From NCBI RefSeq assembly GCF_000337035.1, contig NZ_AOJL01000060.1, positions 90,458 through 154,457 on the forward strand: 64,000 nt of DNA. The letters run 5' to 3'. The position numbers and the translations under genes were made by a program. The notes under the pieces are model-generated. The model had not been told where the DNA came from and ran no database searches. It was given only the letters and a program-made list of their open reading frames with translations. Origin of the DNA: Halorubrum coriense DSM 10284. GTDB lineage: Archaea; Halobacteriota; Halobacteria; Halobacteriales; Haloferacaceae. How positions within the stretch are numbered: position 1 is the stretch's first letter; every line of letters begins with the position of its first letter. Shown here piece after piece: positions 27,898 to 38,000 of this stretch.

Positions 27898-29571
27898 TCA
27901 GTCGTCTCGGCGCTGTTTCATGCCCTGTCTGGTGAACTGCGGCGTCGCGCGGAGACCGCGCTTCTTCCGGAACGACCGGTACAGGGCGATCGCGAGCGGT
28001 GCGGCCAGCCCGAGGACGACGAGCGCGAGCCGCCAGTTGTTCGCGAACGAGTAGAGGATCGTCGCCGAGAGGACGCCGACCGCGAGCAGGACCGAGTAGG
28101 CGATCCGCATCGCCAACTTCTCTAAGACCTTGGTGTCGTCCTCCAAGACGACGTTGACCGTCAGGTCGTCGCGGTTGGCGCGGTCGAGGAACTCGTCGGC
28201 CTTCGGCGGGACCGTGAACAGCGCCTCCGTCGTCTTCTGGACCTGCCGGCCGGCGTCCTCGGCGAGGTCGCGGGCGGTCTGCTCGTAGTACCCCTCATCG
28301 CGGAGGTAGTCGGTCGCCGTCGAGATGAAGTCGAACTCGGGGTCGAGCGTGACGCAGACTCCCTCGACGACGGTGGCGACCCGGAGGACGAGCGCGAGGT
28401 TCGGCGGAAGCCGGAGCGGGAACTCGTAGATGGACGACTCCACCTGCTCGATGATCTGGTTCACCTGATACTGCTCGACGTCCTCGCCGCGGACGTCGGC
28501 GATGGCGAGCTCCATCACGTTGCCCATCACCTCGCGGTCGGCCTCCGGCGAGAGCGTCCCCATCGAGATGAGCGTGTCGAGGATGTCGTCGATGTCCTGT
28601 CGCGCGACCGCGACGTAGAACTCGACGATCTTCTCTTGGACGAACGGGTCGACGCGACCCGCCATCCCGAAGTCGTAGAAGATCACGGACCCGTCGTCGG
28701 CGACCGCGAGGTTCCCCGGGTGCGGGTCGGCGTGGAACACGCCGTCGTCGATGATCATCTGGAGGTACACCTCCTGGAGGATCTCCGCGATCGCCGTCCG
28801 GTCGTGGCCCGCCTCGTCGAGCGCGTCGATGTCGCTGATCTTCGTCCCCGGGACGTACTCCATCGTGAGCACCCGCGGTCCCGACACCGGCTCGTACGTC
28901 TCCGGGATCCGAATCCGGTCGTTGTCCGTGAAGTTCCCGCGGATCTCTTCGAGCATCGTCCGCTCGCGGGCGTAGTCCATCTCCTCGCGGATCGTCTTGG
29001 CGAACTCGTCGGCGAGGTTCTCCAGCGAGAACGCCCGACCCGCGCCGGTGAACCGCTTGACCAGTGGGATCGACCACCGGATCGTCCGCAGGTCGGCCTC
29101 GACGAGCGACTCGATCCCGGGGCGGCGTACCTTCACCGCGACCTCGTCGCCCTCGTAGGTGGCGGTGTACACCTGCCCGAGGCTCGCGCCGCTTATCGGG
29201 TCGCGGTCGAAGTCGTCGAACGTCTCGTCGACCGGGCCGAACTCGTCTTCGAGGACGACCCTCGACTCCTCCCACGGGGCGGGGGGCACGTCGTCTTGGA
29301 GCCCCTCCAGCACCTCGATGTACGCCGGCGGCAGGATGTCCGGCCGCGTCGAGAGTATCTGTCCGAGCTTGATGAACGTCGGCCCGAGCGTGAGCAGGAT
29401 ATCGAGCAGGACGGCCGCGCGCTCGCGCTGGGTCTCGGTGTCGACCTCGCGGCTCCCGCCGAACAGGAAGTACCGCCGCCTGTCACGCCAGTAGGCGACG
29501 ATAAGCGGCGAGAATTGCCGCAGAACGACGACGAACCGCCAGTAGGCGCGAAGGTTGACCAGCGTGACCAC
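27898..29571 (-). CDS. UbiB/ABC1/ADCK-family atypical kinase
   Basis: 557 aa from a GTG at 29571. The ADCK-specific KxGQ motif is FIKLGQILSTRPDILP; the A-rich loop is ISGASLGQVYTA; the kinase core shows VAVKVRRPG, the EMDYARER helix, FHADPHPGNLAV and IFYDFGMAGR. Two hydrophobic helices near the C terminus (about 505-545) anchor it in the membrane. Family members assist isoprenoid-quinone synthesis or lipid handling; here the target would be menaquinone or archaeal lipids (inference). Its start is 3 nt after the Hsp20 stop, so the two form an operon. Confidence 0.92.
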   Translation of the reverse strand: MVTLVNLRAYWRFVVVLRQFSPLIVAYWRDRRRYFLFGGSREVDTETQRERAAVLLDILLTLGPTFIKLGQILSTRPDILPPAYIEVLEGLQDDVPPAPWEESRVVLEDEFGPVDETFDDFDRDPISGASLGQVYTATYEGDEVAVKVRRPGIESLVEADLRTIRWSIPLVKRFTGAGRAFSLENLADEFAKTIREEMDYARERTMLEEIRGNFTDNDRIRIPETYEPVSGPRVLTMEYVPGTKISDIDALDEAGHDRTAIAEILQEVYLQMIIDDGVFHADPHPGNLAVADDGSVIFYDFGMAGRVDPFVQEKIVEFYVAVARQDIDDILDTLISMGTLSPEADREVMGNVMELAIADVRGEDVEQYQVNQIIEQVESSIYEFPLRLPPNLALVLRVATVVEGVCVTLDPEFDFISTATDYLRDEGYYEQTARDLAEDAGRQVQKTTEALFTVPPKADEFLDRANRDDLTVNVVLEDDTKVLEKLAMRIAYSVLLAVGVLSATILYSFANNWRLALVVLGLAAPLAIALYRSFRKKRGLRATPQFTRQGMKQRRDD

Positions 29572-29574
29572 CCG

Positions 29575-29949
29575 TCAGGCGTCGCCCTCGTCGTCCGCGT
29601 CGTCGACGGGGATGCTCGTGGAGACGTCGCGCTCCCGCTTGGGGAGCGAGATCTCGAGGACGCCGCGGTCTATCTCGGCGTCGGCCCCAGCGCCGTCGGC
29701 GTCGTTGGGGAGGGGAAGCTCGGCGTCGAGGAACAGCGGGCGGTCCTCGCGGACGTATTCGAACCCGTCGGGGACGGCCTTCTCGCGGCGCCCCTCGATG
29801 TCGATGCGGCCGTCCTCGACGAGCACCTCGGTGGTCTCGGCGGTCGCGCCCGGGAGGTCGACGACGAGCACGTACCCGTCGTCCGACTCGAGTAAGTCCG
29901 CAAACACCGCGTCCGGGAGGTCCCGGAGCGCGTCACGTAGCGCTGACAT
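29575..29949 (-). CDS. Hsp20 (alpha-crystallin) family protein
   Basis: 124 aa. The alpha-crystallin core includes DGYVLVVDLPGATAETTEV, VEDGRIDIEGRREKAVPDGF and the final strand GVLEISLPKRER. It lacks the I-x-I tail motif in the usual place, ending STSIPVDDADDEGDA. It is the first gene of a pair with the UbiB-family kinase (3-nt gap), suggesting they are made together. Small heat-shock proteins hold unfolded clients. Confidence 0.85.
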   Translation of the reverse strand: MSALRDALRDLPDAVFADLLESDDGYVLVVDLPGATAETTEVLVEDGRIDIEGRREKAVPDGFEYVREDRPLFLDAELPLPNDADGAGADAEIDRGVLEISLPKRERDVSTSIPVDDADDEGDA

Positions 29950-30039
29950 AAACCGAGGTAGGGTCGCCGCGGCGAAAAAGCTGTGGAAAGGGCGGGCGGG
30001 CCGCGGGACCGGGTGCGGGAACGGCCCCGACGCGACCCC

Positions 30040-30732
30040 TCAGTCGTCGCCGATGTCGAGGTCGAACTTCCCGAGGTCCTCGCCCTTCGATTCGCCGGGG
30101 AGGATGTCGCCGAGCCCCGCGCCGAACGCGGCCGCGGCCCAGACGACCGCGATCCGCCCGGCCCGTTCGAGCGCGGTGGGGTCGCCCTCGTGGAGCCGCC
30201 CCCAGAACAGCAGCATGGCCGACGAGGTGGCCAGCGAGACGAGGAGGACGCCCGCGTATCGCCGGGGGATGACGCCGAAGATCGGGTGTCGGATCGCGAT
30301 CTGCCGGAAGTCGGCGTAGTAGAGGAGCCCGGCGGTCGCGAGGAAGACGAACCCGACGTGGCCGATCAAGAGAACCGGGACGCCCGCGACGGTGGTCGCC
30401 GCGAACCAGGCCGCGATCTCGAAGACGCCGCCCTCGACGAGCAGCGGGAGCGCGAACAGCACCGCGCCGACGAACGACTCGGCGAGGTCCCGCGTGGTGT
30501 ACTTGGTGATCCGCTCCGCGAGCGCGCCGGTTCCGGGCATCCGCTCGACGAGCGAGATCGTCTGCCGCACCTTCTCGCGCTCGTGTCCCTCGTCGACCGC
30601 GTCGCGCAGGGCGTCGAGCTTCGCGAGCAGGTCGTCGATGTCCGGGTCCGCGGGGGGCGGGGCGGAGGCCGCCGACGCTCCGGACCCGTCCACCCGACCC
30701 GCCTCCGGCTCCCCGTCGTCGCTGTCGACCAT
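30040..30732 (-). CDS. DUF2391-family membrane protein
   Basis: 230 aa. The disordered acidic N terminus is followed by a helical segment, DDLLAKLDALRDAVDEGHER, with predicted coiled-coil character. Hydrophobic helices lie at about 97-113, 116-133, 138-150, 163-180 and 195-212. The conserved end GRLHEGDPTALERAGRIAVV and GAGLGDILPGE match DUF2391 as I remember it. Function unknown. A box ctttaggt lies before the ATG. Confidence 0.75.
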   Translation of the reverse strand: MVDSDDGEPEAGRVDGSGASAASAPPPADPDIDDLLAKLDALRDAVDEGHEREKVRQTISLVERMPGTGALAERITKYTTRDLAESFVGAVLFALPLLVEGGVFEIAAWFAATTVAGVPVLLIGHVGFVFLATAGLLYYADFRQIAIRHPIFGVIPRRYAGVLLVSLATSSAMLLFWGRLHEGDPTALERAGRIAVVWAAAAFGAGLGDILPGESKGEDLGKFDLDIGDD

Positions 30733-30822
30733 GTGCCACCGGGACGCGCGGGCGACCTAAAGCTCGCGGCGGACGCGGCCTCCTCGCGGTCGGCGGATCC
30801 GCGAACCGGCCCGGCGGACGAC

Positions 30823-31593
30823 CTACGGCCGGGAGCAGAACGCCGAGAGCGCCTCGTTGAACGCGGCCGGCGCTTCGAGCATGGCGAGGTGCGCGGCGTC
30901 CGGAAGTTCCGCGAACTCTCCCGCCGGAATCCCGTCCGCGAGGTACTCGTGGTACGCGGGCGGCGTGAGCTCGTCGTGCGCGCCGACGAGCGCGAGCGCC
31001 GGGGCGTCGACCGCGTCGAGCCGGTCCCGGATGTCGAAGCGGTGGCAGGTCAGGAAGTCTCGTTCGGTGACCGCCTGCCCGCACGCGCGCATGGACGCCT
31101 CGGAGAGCTCGACGTACTCGGGCGGCGCGTCGTGGAAGAGGCGGTCCGGCTCGTGGAGCAACGAGACGGCCCGCTCAAAGTCGTCCGCGAGGGCGTCTCG
31201 AAGGGGCTCGGCCACCGCGAGCTTCGCGCCCGTGCCGGCGAGGACGAGGCCGTCGAGCGCGAGGTCGCGCTCCAGAGCGATCCACAGCGCGACCGCGCCG
31301 CCGAGGGAGTTCCCGCAGAGCACGGTCGCGCCCGTCTCGTCCGCGACGGCCACGACGTCGTCCGCGTAGGCGTCGAGCGTCTCGGGGCCGGCGGGCGTCG
31401 CGACGTCGTCGCTGTCGCCGTGTCCGGAGAGGTCGACGGCGACCCCCGGGAATCGGTCGGCGATCCGGGACTGCGACTTCCAGACGTCCTTCGTGCCGCC
31501 GCTGCCGTGGACGAAACAGACCGTCGGTCCGTTGCCGCCGCGGTCGAAGCGGCGGTACGCCGTCGCGCGACCGTCGTGGGTGACCCGTTCCAT
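30823..31593 (-). CDS. Alpha/beta-hydrolase
   Basis: 256 aa. The nucleophile elbow GNSLGG carries the catalytic Ser near residue 95. The oxyanion region HGSGGTKDVW and DLSGHGDSDD come first; the acid lies in ALVGAHDELTPP, and the His in ELPDAAHLAMLEAP. The complete triad indicates an active esterase or C-C hydrolase; the substrate is unknown. TATA-like gtttatgcc lies about 30 nt upstream. It is transcribed alone. Confidence 0.88.
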   Translation of the reverse strand: MERVTHDGRATAYRRFDRGGNGPTVCFVHGSGGTKDVWKSQSRIADRFPGVAVDLSGHGDSDDVATPAGPETLDAYADDVVAVADETGATVLCGNSLGGAVALWIALERDLALDGLVLAGTGAKLAVAEPLRDALADDFERAVSLLHEPDRLFHDAPPEYVELSEASMRACGQAVTERDFLTCHRFDIRDRLDAVDAPALALVGAHDELTPPAYHEYLADGIPAGEFAELPDAAHLAMLEAPAAFNEALSAFCSRP

Positions 31594-31774
31594 GTCTCGA
31601 CGGTTCGTCTTCGAGCGGCATAAACGCCGGAGGGAGCCGCGGCGCGGACCGGTCGATCCGCCCGATCGACGAAGGCCGGCAGGCGGTCGGCGGCGGTCAG
31701 CGGGCGGTCGTGTCGCCCCGAACCGCTACACTACCGTTACGAATTGAGATCACTCACGTCCTGCGATTTTGAGC

Positions 31775-31793
31775 GAGAGATTTATATACTCTC
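31775..31793 (+). promoter_or_regulatory. Strong TATA box within an inverted repeat
   Basis: gagag-atttatata-ctctc, with the TATA core at 31781-31788, 26-33 nt before the ATG at 31814. A second small dyad, ctaac-tcgta-gttag (31798-31812), follows directly and covers the likely transcription start. Both arms suit a repressor or heat-shock regulator acting on the cdc48 operon (inference). Confidence 0.65.
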
Positions 31794-31813
31794 GCGACTA
31801 ACTCGTAGTTAGG

Positions 31814-32065
31814 ATGAATCACATACAGACCCGATCGACCGGCGACGGCGCGCTGCTGCGTCGGTACGAGTACGACGACGGCTGGACCGTCGCCGCCGAC
31901 CTCGGCGTCGACGACGAGACCGTCACCGTCGACACCGTCGGCGGGACGGCGATCGTCGTCGTGGAGGGACCGGATGGGCCGGTCGAATCGGAGTTCGAGC
32001 TGCCCGGGACGGCCGCCGACGCGACCGTGAACAACGGGATTCTCACCGTGGAGGGCGACCGATGA
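31814..32065 (+). CDS. Small Hsp20-like protein coupled to Cdc48 (probably DUF7127)
   Basis: 83 aa. [40 protein letters not shown] and [14 protein letters not shown] follow the alpha-crystallin strand pattern (a final GILTVE strand), though the protein is shorter than true Hsp20. Its TGA overlaps the ATG of cdc48 (ATGA), so the two are translated together. A role as client adaptor for Cdc48 is an inference. Confidence 0.75.
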   Translation: MNHIQTRSTGDGALLRRYEYDDGWTVAADLGVDDETVTVDTVGGTAIVVVEGPDGPVESEFELPGTAADATVNNGILTVEGDR

Positions 32066-34329
32066 AGCTCACCGTCAAGCCGCTGAAACAGAAGGACGCT
32101 GGTCGCCGCCTCGCGGCGATCGACCGCGTCGCGGCCGACGAGCTCGGACTCTCCGGCGGGGACATCGTCCGCGTCGAGAGCGCCGACGGGGCGGCGATCG
32201 CCCGCGTCTGGCCCGGCTACCCCGAGGACGACGGGACCGGCGTGATCCGCATCGACGGCCGCCTCCGCCAGGAGGCCGACGTGGGGATCGACGACCGCGT
32301 GACCGTCGAGGACGTCGACGTCTCGCGGGCGGACGCGGTGACGATCGCCTTCCCGAGCCAGCTGCGGGTGCGGGGACAGATCGCCCCGTTCATCCGCGAC
32401 AAGCTCTCCGGCCAGCCCGTCACTGAGGGCCAGACGATCCGGACCTCGCTCGGCTTCGGGCTGATGGGCGGTCAGTCGCAGGCGGTCCCGATGAAGATCG
32501 CCGAGACGAGCCCGGGCGGCACGGTCGTCATCACCGACGAGACGGAGATCAGCATCTCCGAGATCTCCGCGGAGGAGATCGCCGACCGCGGCGACGCCGC
32601 GGGCGGGACCGGCGAGGGGCCGGACGTCACCTACGAGGACATCGGCGGCCTCGACGACGAGCTCGAACAGGTCCGCGAGATGATCGAGCTGCCGATGCGG
32701 CACCCGGAGCTGTTCAAGCGCCTCGGCATCGACCCGCCGAAGGGCGTCCTGCTCCACGGCCCGCCGGGGACCGGTAAGACGCTGATCGCGAAGGCGGTCG
32801 CCAACGAGATCGACGCGAACTTCCACACGATCTCCGGCCCGGAGATCATGTCGAAGTACTACGGCGAGAGCGAGGAGCAGCTCCGCGAGGTGTTCGAGGA
32901 GGCGTCCGAGGAGTCGCCCGCGATCATCTTTATGGACGAGCTCGACTCCATCGCGCCCAAGCGCGAGGAGGCGGGCGGCGACGTGGAGCGCCGCGTCGTG
33001 GCACAGCTGCTCTCGCTGATGGACGGGTTAGAGGAGCGCGGCGAGGTCGTCGTCATCGGGGCGACGAACCGCGTCGACGCCATCGACCAGGCGCTCCGAC
33101 GGGGCGGCCGCTTCGACCGCGAGATCGAGGTCGGCGTCCCCGACCGCGACGGTCGCAAGGAGATCCTCCAAGTCCACACGCGGAACATGCCGCTGACCGA
33201 GGGGATCGACTTGGACGAGTACGCCGAGAACACCCACGGCTTCGTCGGGGCCGACCTCGAGTCGCTGGCGAAGGAGTCCGCGATGCACGCGCTGCGGCGC
33301 ATCCGGCCGGAGATCGACCTCGAAAGCGACGAGATCGACGCCGACGTGCTGAACAGCATCCAGGTGACCGAGTCGGACTTCAAGGAGGCGATCAAGGGGA
33401 TCGAGCCCTCCGCGCTGCGGGAGGTGTTCGTGGAGGTCCCGGACGTCAGCTGGAACGACGTCGGCGGCCTCGGCGACACGAAAGAGCGGCTCCGCGAGAC
33501 GATCCAGTGGCCGCTGGAGTACCCCGAGGTGTTCGAGGAGCTCGACATGCAGGCCGCGAAGGGCGTCCTGATGTACGGCCCGCCGGGTACGGGGAAGACC
33601 CTGCTCGCGAAGGCCGTCGCCAACGAGAGCGAGTCCAACTTCATCTCGATCAAGGGGCCCGAGCTGTTGAACAAGTACGTGGGCGAGTCCGAGAAGGGCG
33701 TCCGCGAGGTGTTCAGCAAGGCCCGCGAGAACGCGCCGACGATCGTGTTCTTCGACGAGATCGACTCGATCGCGACCGAGCGCGGCAAGAACTCCGGCGA
33801 CTCCGGCGTCGGCGAGCGCGTCGTCTCCCAGCTGTTGACGGAGCTCGACGGGCTCGAATCGCTGGAGGACGTGGTCGTCGTCGCGACGACGAACCGCCCC
33901 GACCTCATCGACTCGGCGCTGCTCCGCCCCGGCCGTCTGGACCGGCACGTCCACGTGCCCGTCCCCGACGAGGCGGCGCGCCGCCGGATCTTCGAGGTCC
34001 ACACGCGGAACAAGCCGCTGGCGGACGACGTCGACCTCGACGCCCTCGCCCGCAAGACCGAGGGCTACGTGGGGGCCGACATCGAGGCGGTCGCCCGCGA
34101 GGCGTCGATGAACGCCTCCCGGGAGTTCATCGGCAGCGTCACGCGCGAGGAGGTCGGCGAGTCCGTCGGCAACGTCCGCGTGACGATGGACCACTTCGAG
34201 GACGCGCTGAGCGAGGTGAACCCCAGCGTGACGCCCGAGACGCGCGAGCGCTACGAGGAGATAGAAAAGCAGTTCAAGCGGTCGGAGATCGACCGCGACG
34301 AGGCCGAGCCGGGCGCGGCGTTCCAGTAG
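32062..34329 (+). CDS. cdc48: AAA+ ATPase Cdc48/p97 homologue
   Basis: 755 aa. The N domain ([20 protein letters not shown]) is followed by two AAA rings. Walker A motifs [12 protein letters not shown] (about 233) and [12 protein letters not shown] (about 506) have matching Walker [10 protein letters not shown] and IVFFDEIDS. Second-region arginines lie in [11 protein letters not shown] and [10 protein letters not shown]. It unfolds proteins for the archaeal proteasome and assembly work. No intein is present. A Gly/Cys-free acidic tail ends GAAFQ. Translation is coupled to the small Hsp20-like gene before it. Confidence 0.96.
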   Translation: MKLTVKPLKQKDAGRRLAAIDRVAADELGLSGGDIVRVESADGAAIARVWPGYPEDDGTGVIRIDGRLRQEADVGIDDRVTVEDVDVSRADAVTIAFPSQLRVRGQIAPFIRDKLSGQPVTEGQTIRTSLGFGLMGGQSQAVPMKIAETSPGGTVVITDETEISISEISAEEIADRGDAAGGTGEGPDVTYEDIGGLDDELEQVREMIELPMRHPELFKRLGIDPPKGVLLHGPPGTGKTLIAKAVANEIDANFHTISGPEIMSKYYGESEEQLREVFEEASEESPAIIFMDELDSIAPKREEAGGDVERRVVAQLLSLMDGLEERGEVVVIGATNRVDAIDQALRRGGRFDREIEVGVPDRDGRKEILQVHTRNMPLTEGIDLDEYAENTHGFVGADLESLAKESAMHALRRIRPEIDLESDEIDADVLNSIQVTESDFKEAIKGIEPSALREVFVEVPDVSWNDVGGLGDTKERLRETIQWPLEYPEVFEELDMQAAKGVLMYGPPGTGKTLLAKAVANESESNFISIKGPELLNKYVGESEKGVREVFSKARENAPTIVFFDEIDSIATERGKNSGDSGVGERVVSQLLTELDGLESLEDVVVVATTNRPDLIDSALLRPGRLDRHVHVPVPDEAARRRIFEVHTRNKPLADDVDLDALARKTEGYVGADIEAVAREASMNASREFIGSVTREEVGESVGNVRVTMDHFEDALSEVNPSVTPETRERYEEIEKQFKRSEIDRDEAEPGAAFQ

Positions 34330-34374
34330 GTCGGACGCGCTCGACCCGAAGCGGCGGCCGGTCCGCGGCGGTTT

Positions 34375-34590
34375 TTAAACGAGTCCCAGCGTGGACAGCA
34401 GGTAGAACGCGGCGACGACGACGATGCCGATCGTGACGAGCCGCCACGCGAGCTTCAGCACGAACTTGCCGACGACGATGACGAGCGCGACGGCGACCAG
34501 CGCGACCAGCAGCTGCCCGACCTGACTGCCGAGCAGCGCGGCCTGCGCCGGTGCGACGAGCCCCGCGAGCGCGAGTGACGAAGCGGTCAT
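34375..34590 (-). CDS. Small two-helix membrane protein
   Basis: 71 aa from ATG 34590 (MTASSLALAGLVAPAQAALL). The further upstream ATG at 34617 lies in the TATA-like cttatg, so the shorter form is preferred. Two hydrophobic stretches are seen at about 23-42 and 47-68, separated by KFVLKLAWR. The poly-T/poly-A tract at 34371-34379 would terminate both this gene and cdc48. Function unknown. Confidence 0.6.
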   Translation of the reverse strand: MTASSLALAGLVAPAQAALLGSQVGQLLVALVAVALVIVVGKFVLKLAWRLVTIGIVVVAAFYLLSTLGLV

Positions 34591-35038
34591 GTCCGGGCTC
34601 ACGGCGACGCCGGGCATAAGCTTGTGGGACGGGCCGCATTCTGTTATCGATACTGATAGGTCTCGGGGAGCGGTCGCGGCGAACCCGATCGCAGAACCGC
34701 GAGAGAGCGGTCACCGCGGCGGAGTCGCGCGTCCTCGACGCCGGAGACTCCGAGAAGCGGCCCCCCTTCTGTTCCGGTGGGGAACCGCGCCCTTCGAACG
34801 GTTTTTTCGTGTGGCGATCAGTTTCACTCCGGTCTACCTACGCTTATGTGTCCGGAGGCCCTTCTTATCCGACGTACCGGATTCAGCGTCAGACGCGCCG
34901 GGCGGACGTTACATACCGAATCGGACATGTAGATGCCGGACGGGTCCGAACATCCGAACGTACAAGGGCCCGCCTCGCCAGTACACCAACACTACAGATG
35001 ATCCACATGCCACGCCAAGCCAGCGGGGTGGTCGTCGA
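34591..35038. other. Intergenic region before the ribonucleotide reductase gene
   Basis: 448 nt. It contains a short hairpin plus T6 tract at 34782-34807 (terminator-like on +). It also has repeated tccgg/accgaatcgg-like elements at 34852-34960, a possible promoter ttacata near 34906, and a 14-codon ORF (34998-35042) whose stop overlaps the next ATG. No cobalamin-riboswitch box was recognised. Confidence 0.5.
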
Positions 35039-35042
35039 ATGA
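34998..35042 (+). CDS. 14-codon upstream ORF of nrdJ
   Basis: MIHMPRQASGVVVE, ending in an ATGA overlap with the nrdJ start. The overlap would couple termination to initiation. There is no clear TATA box at its own leaderless distance, so reality as a translated peptide is uncertain. It may be only a feature of the long leader. Confidence 0.3.
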   Translation: MIHMPRQASGVVVE

Positions 35043-38000
35043 GCAGCGACGGCGTCACCGCGGACGGAGTCGAACTACCGATCAAACGAACCACGGGCGA
35101 CACCATGGAGGAGCGCCTCACGGGCAACGCCTATCACAACATCCTGCCCGCGCGCTACCTCCGGAAGAACGCGGACGGCGAACCGGACGAGGATCAAGAG
35201 GAGCTGTTCGACCGCGTCGCGCGCAACGTCGCGCTCGCGGAGGCCGTCTTCGAGGCCGAGAAGCGGGGCGTCGAGGTCACCGTCACGCCCGACCAGCTGA
35301 AGCCCGACCACCCGCGGCGCGACGAGCTCGCCGAGGAGGTCTTCGGCGCGGGCACGACGGCCGACGACGAGACCGAGACGGCGCTCACGGCCCACAACGT
35401 CAACAAGTTCGCCTACGAGACGGTCGTCCCCGAGCTGCCCGAGAGCGTGCGCGACCACGTCGAGGCGACCGCAGAGACGTTCCGGAACGGGATGGAGTCG
35501 CTCTCGTTCATGCCGAACTCCCCGACCCTGATGAACGCGGGCGACGAGCTCCAGCAGCTCTCCGCCTGCTTCGTCGACTCGCCGGGCGACGACATCACCG
35601 ACATCCACCAGACCGCCAAGGAGGCGGCCGAGGTGTTCCAGTCCGGCGGCGGCATGGGGTACGCGTTCTGGAAGCTCCGCCCGTACGGCGACTCCGTCGG
35701 GTCCACCGGCGGCATCGCCTCCGGCCCGATCACGTTCATGCGGACGTTCGACCAGATGTGCGAGACCATCGCGCAGGGCGGCGCGCGCCGCGGCGCGCAG
35801 ATGGGCGTCATGCGCATCTCGCACCCGGACGTCATCCAGTTCATCCACGCGAAGAACAAGGACGTCTCCCTCGCGCACTCGCTGCGCCTGAACGACCCCG
35901 ACGACTTCACGCACAACTCCTTCGCGGACGCCTTGGAGGAGGCCCGCGAGCTCATCGACGAGGACGGGAAGGTGCCCGAACACCTCCGGAACGCGGTCGA
36001 GGGGCACCTCTCGAACTTCAACATCAGCGTCGGCGTCACCGACGACTTCATGGACGCGCTGCGGAACGACGAGGAGTTCACCTTCACGAACCCCCGCACC
36101 GGGGAGGCGCACGTCGCGACGCCGGAGACGAAGGAACTCTACGACATGTTCGGGCTCGGCGAGCACGTCGAGGTCGGCGAGGAGCTCTCGATCCCGGCCG
36201 CCGAGATCTGGGACGACATGATCGAGGGCGCCCACGAGAACGGCGAGCCGGGCGTCGTCTACCTCGAACGGATCAATAAAGAGCACTCCTTCGACGTCGA
36301 GGAGAATCCGGACCACCGGATCCTCGCGACGAACCCCTGCGGCGAGCAGCCCCTGGAGGAGTACGAGGCCTGTAACCTCGGCCACATCAACCTCTCGACG
36401 CTCGCGGACCTCGACGCGCCGGACTGGCGGGTGTGGTCGGACGAGCACGCCGACGAGTACGACACCGAGGCGGCGGCGATCGACGCCTTCCTTCAGGAGG
36501 CGATCGACTTCGAGGAGTTCGACGACCGGATCGCGTACGGCACTCGCTTCCTCGAGAACGTCGTCACGATGTCCGACTTCCCGGTCGACGAGATCGAGGA
36601 GAAGGTCCGCGACATGCGGAAGATCGGGCTCGGGATCATGGGGCTCGCGCAGCTGTACGTCCAGCTCGGCGTCCGCTACGGCTCCGAGTCGGGTAACGAG
36701 ATCGCCCGGCAGCTGATGACCCACATCAACCACGAGTCGAAGCTTGCCTCTCACGACCTCGCCGAGGAGCGCGGGACGTTCAACGACTGGGCGGACTCGA
36801 AGTACGCGAACCCGACGGAGTACGGCGACTGGTTCGAGCACTACACCGGGCTCGACGCCGACGAGTGGGAAGACGGCTTCCCGATCCGCAACCACAACAC
36901 GACGACGATCGCCCCCACGGGCACGACGTCGATGATCGGCAACACGACCGGCGGCTGCGAGCCGATCTACAACGTCGCCTACTACAAGAACGTCTCCGAC
37001 GACGTCCAGGGCGACGAGATGCTCGTCGAGTTCGACGACTACTTCCTGCGCACGCTGGAGGCCAACGACGTCGACGTCGACGCGGTCAAGCAGGAGGCCC
37101 AAGAGCAGATGGCCACGAACGAGTTCGACGGCGTCGAGGGGCTCGACACCGTGCCGGACGCCATCGGCGAGCTGTTCGTCGTCACCGGCGACCTCTCCGC
37201 GAAGGACCACGCCGGCGTTCAGGTCGCCTGTCAGAAGGGCGTCGACTCCGCCATCTCGAAGACGGTGAACGCCCCCAACGACTCCACGCTGGGCGACGCC
37301 AAGGAGGTCTTCGAGTACATCTACGAGAACGGCGGGAAGGGCGTCACCTACTACCGCGACGGCACCCGCTCGAAGCAGGTGCTCACGACGCGGGCGCAGA
37401 ACACGGAGTTCGCCGACGAGAGCGAGGCGGCCGAGACGATCGTCGAACAGATCAACGAGGTCTTCGGCGGCGTCGAGGCGTTCCTCGACAACGAGGACGT
37501 TCAGGCCGCGATCGACGCGGAGGTCTCGGACCTGCTCGAAACGACCGAGCAGCCGCGGATCGACTACAGCGAGCGGAGCCCGCGTCCCGACTCCCTGAAC
37601 GGGGTCACCCAGCGCGTCGAGACGGGCTACGGCAAGCTGTACGTCACCATCAACGAGGACGAGAACGGACTGCCGTTCGAGCTGTTCGCGAACATCGGCC
37701 ACTCCGGCGGCTACACCAACTCCTTCACGGAGGCGCTCGCGAAGGTCATTTCGACGGCGCTGCGCTCCGGCGTCGACCCCGAGGAGATCGTCGACGAGCT
37801 CCAGGGCACCCGGAGCCCGAAGGTCGCCTGGGACAAGGGCGAGCAGATCCAGTCGATCCCGGACGCCATCGGCACCGCGCTGCGGCGCTACCTCGACGAC
37901 GACGTCGACAAGGGGATCCCCCAACAGCAGAGCCTCGACGACGTCGAGGAGGCCGCGGCGGGCGCGAGCCCCCCGAGCCAGACCGACGGCGGCGCGGTGG

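Noticed and set aside
34591-35038. Cobalamin riboswitch before the B12-dependent reductase
   Set aside because: No B12-box-like conserved segment was recognised, and such riboswitches are not expected in haloarchaea.
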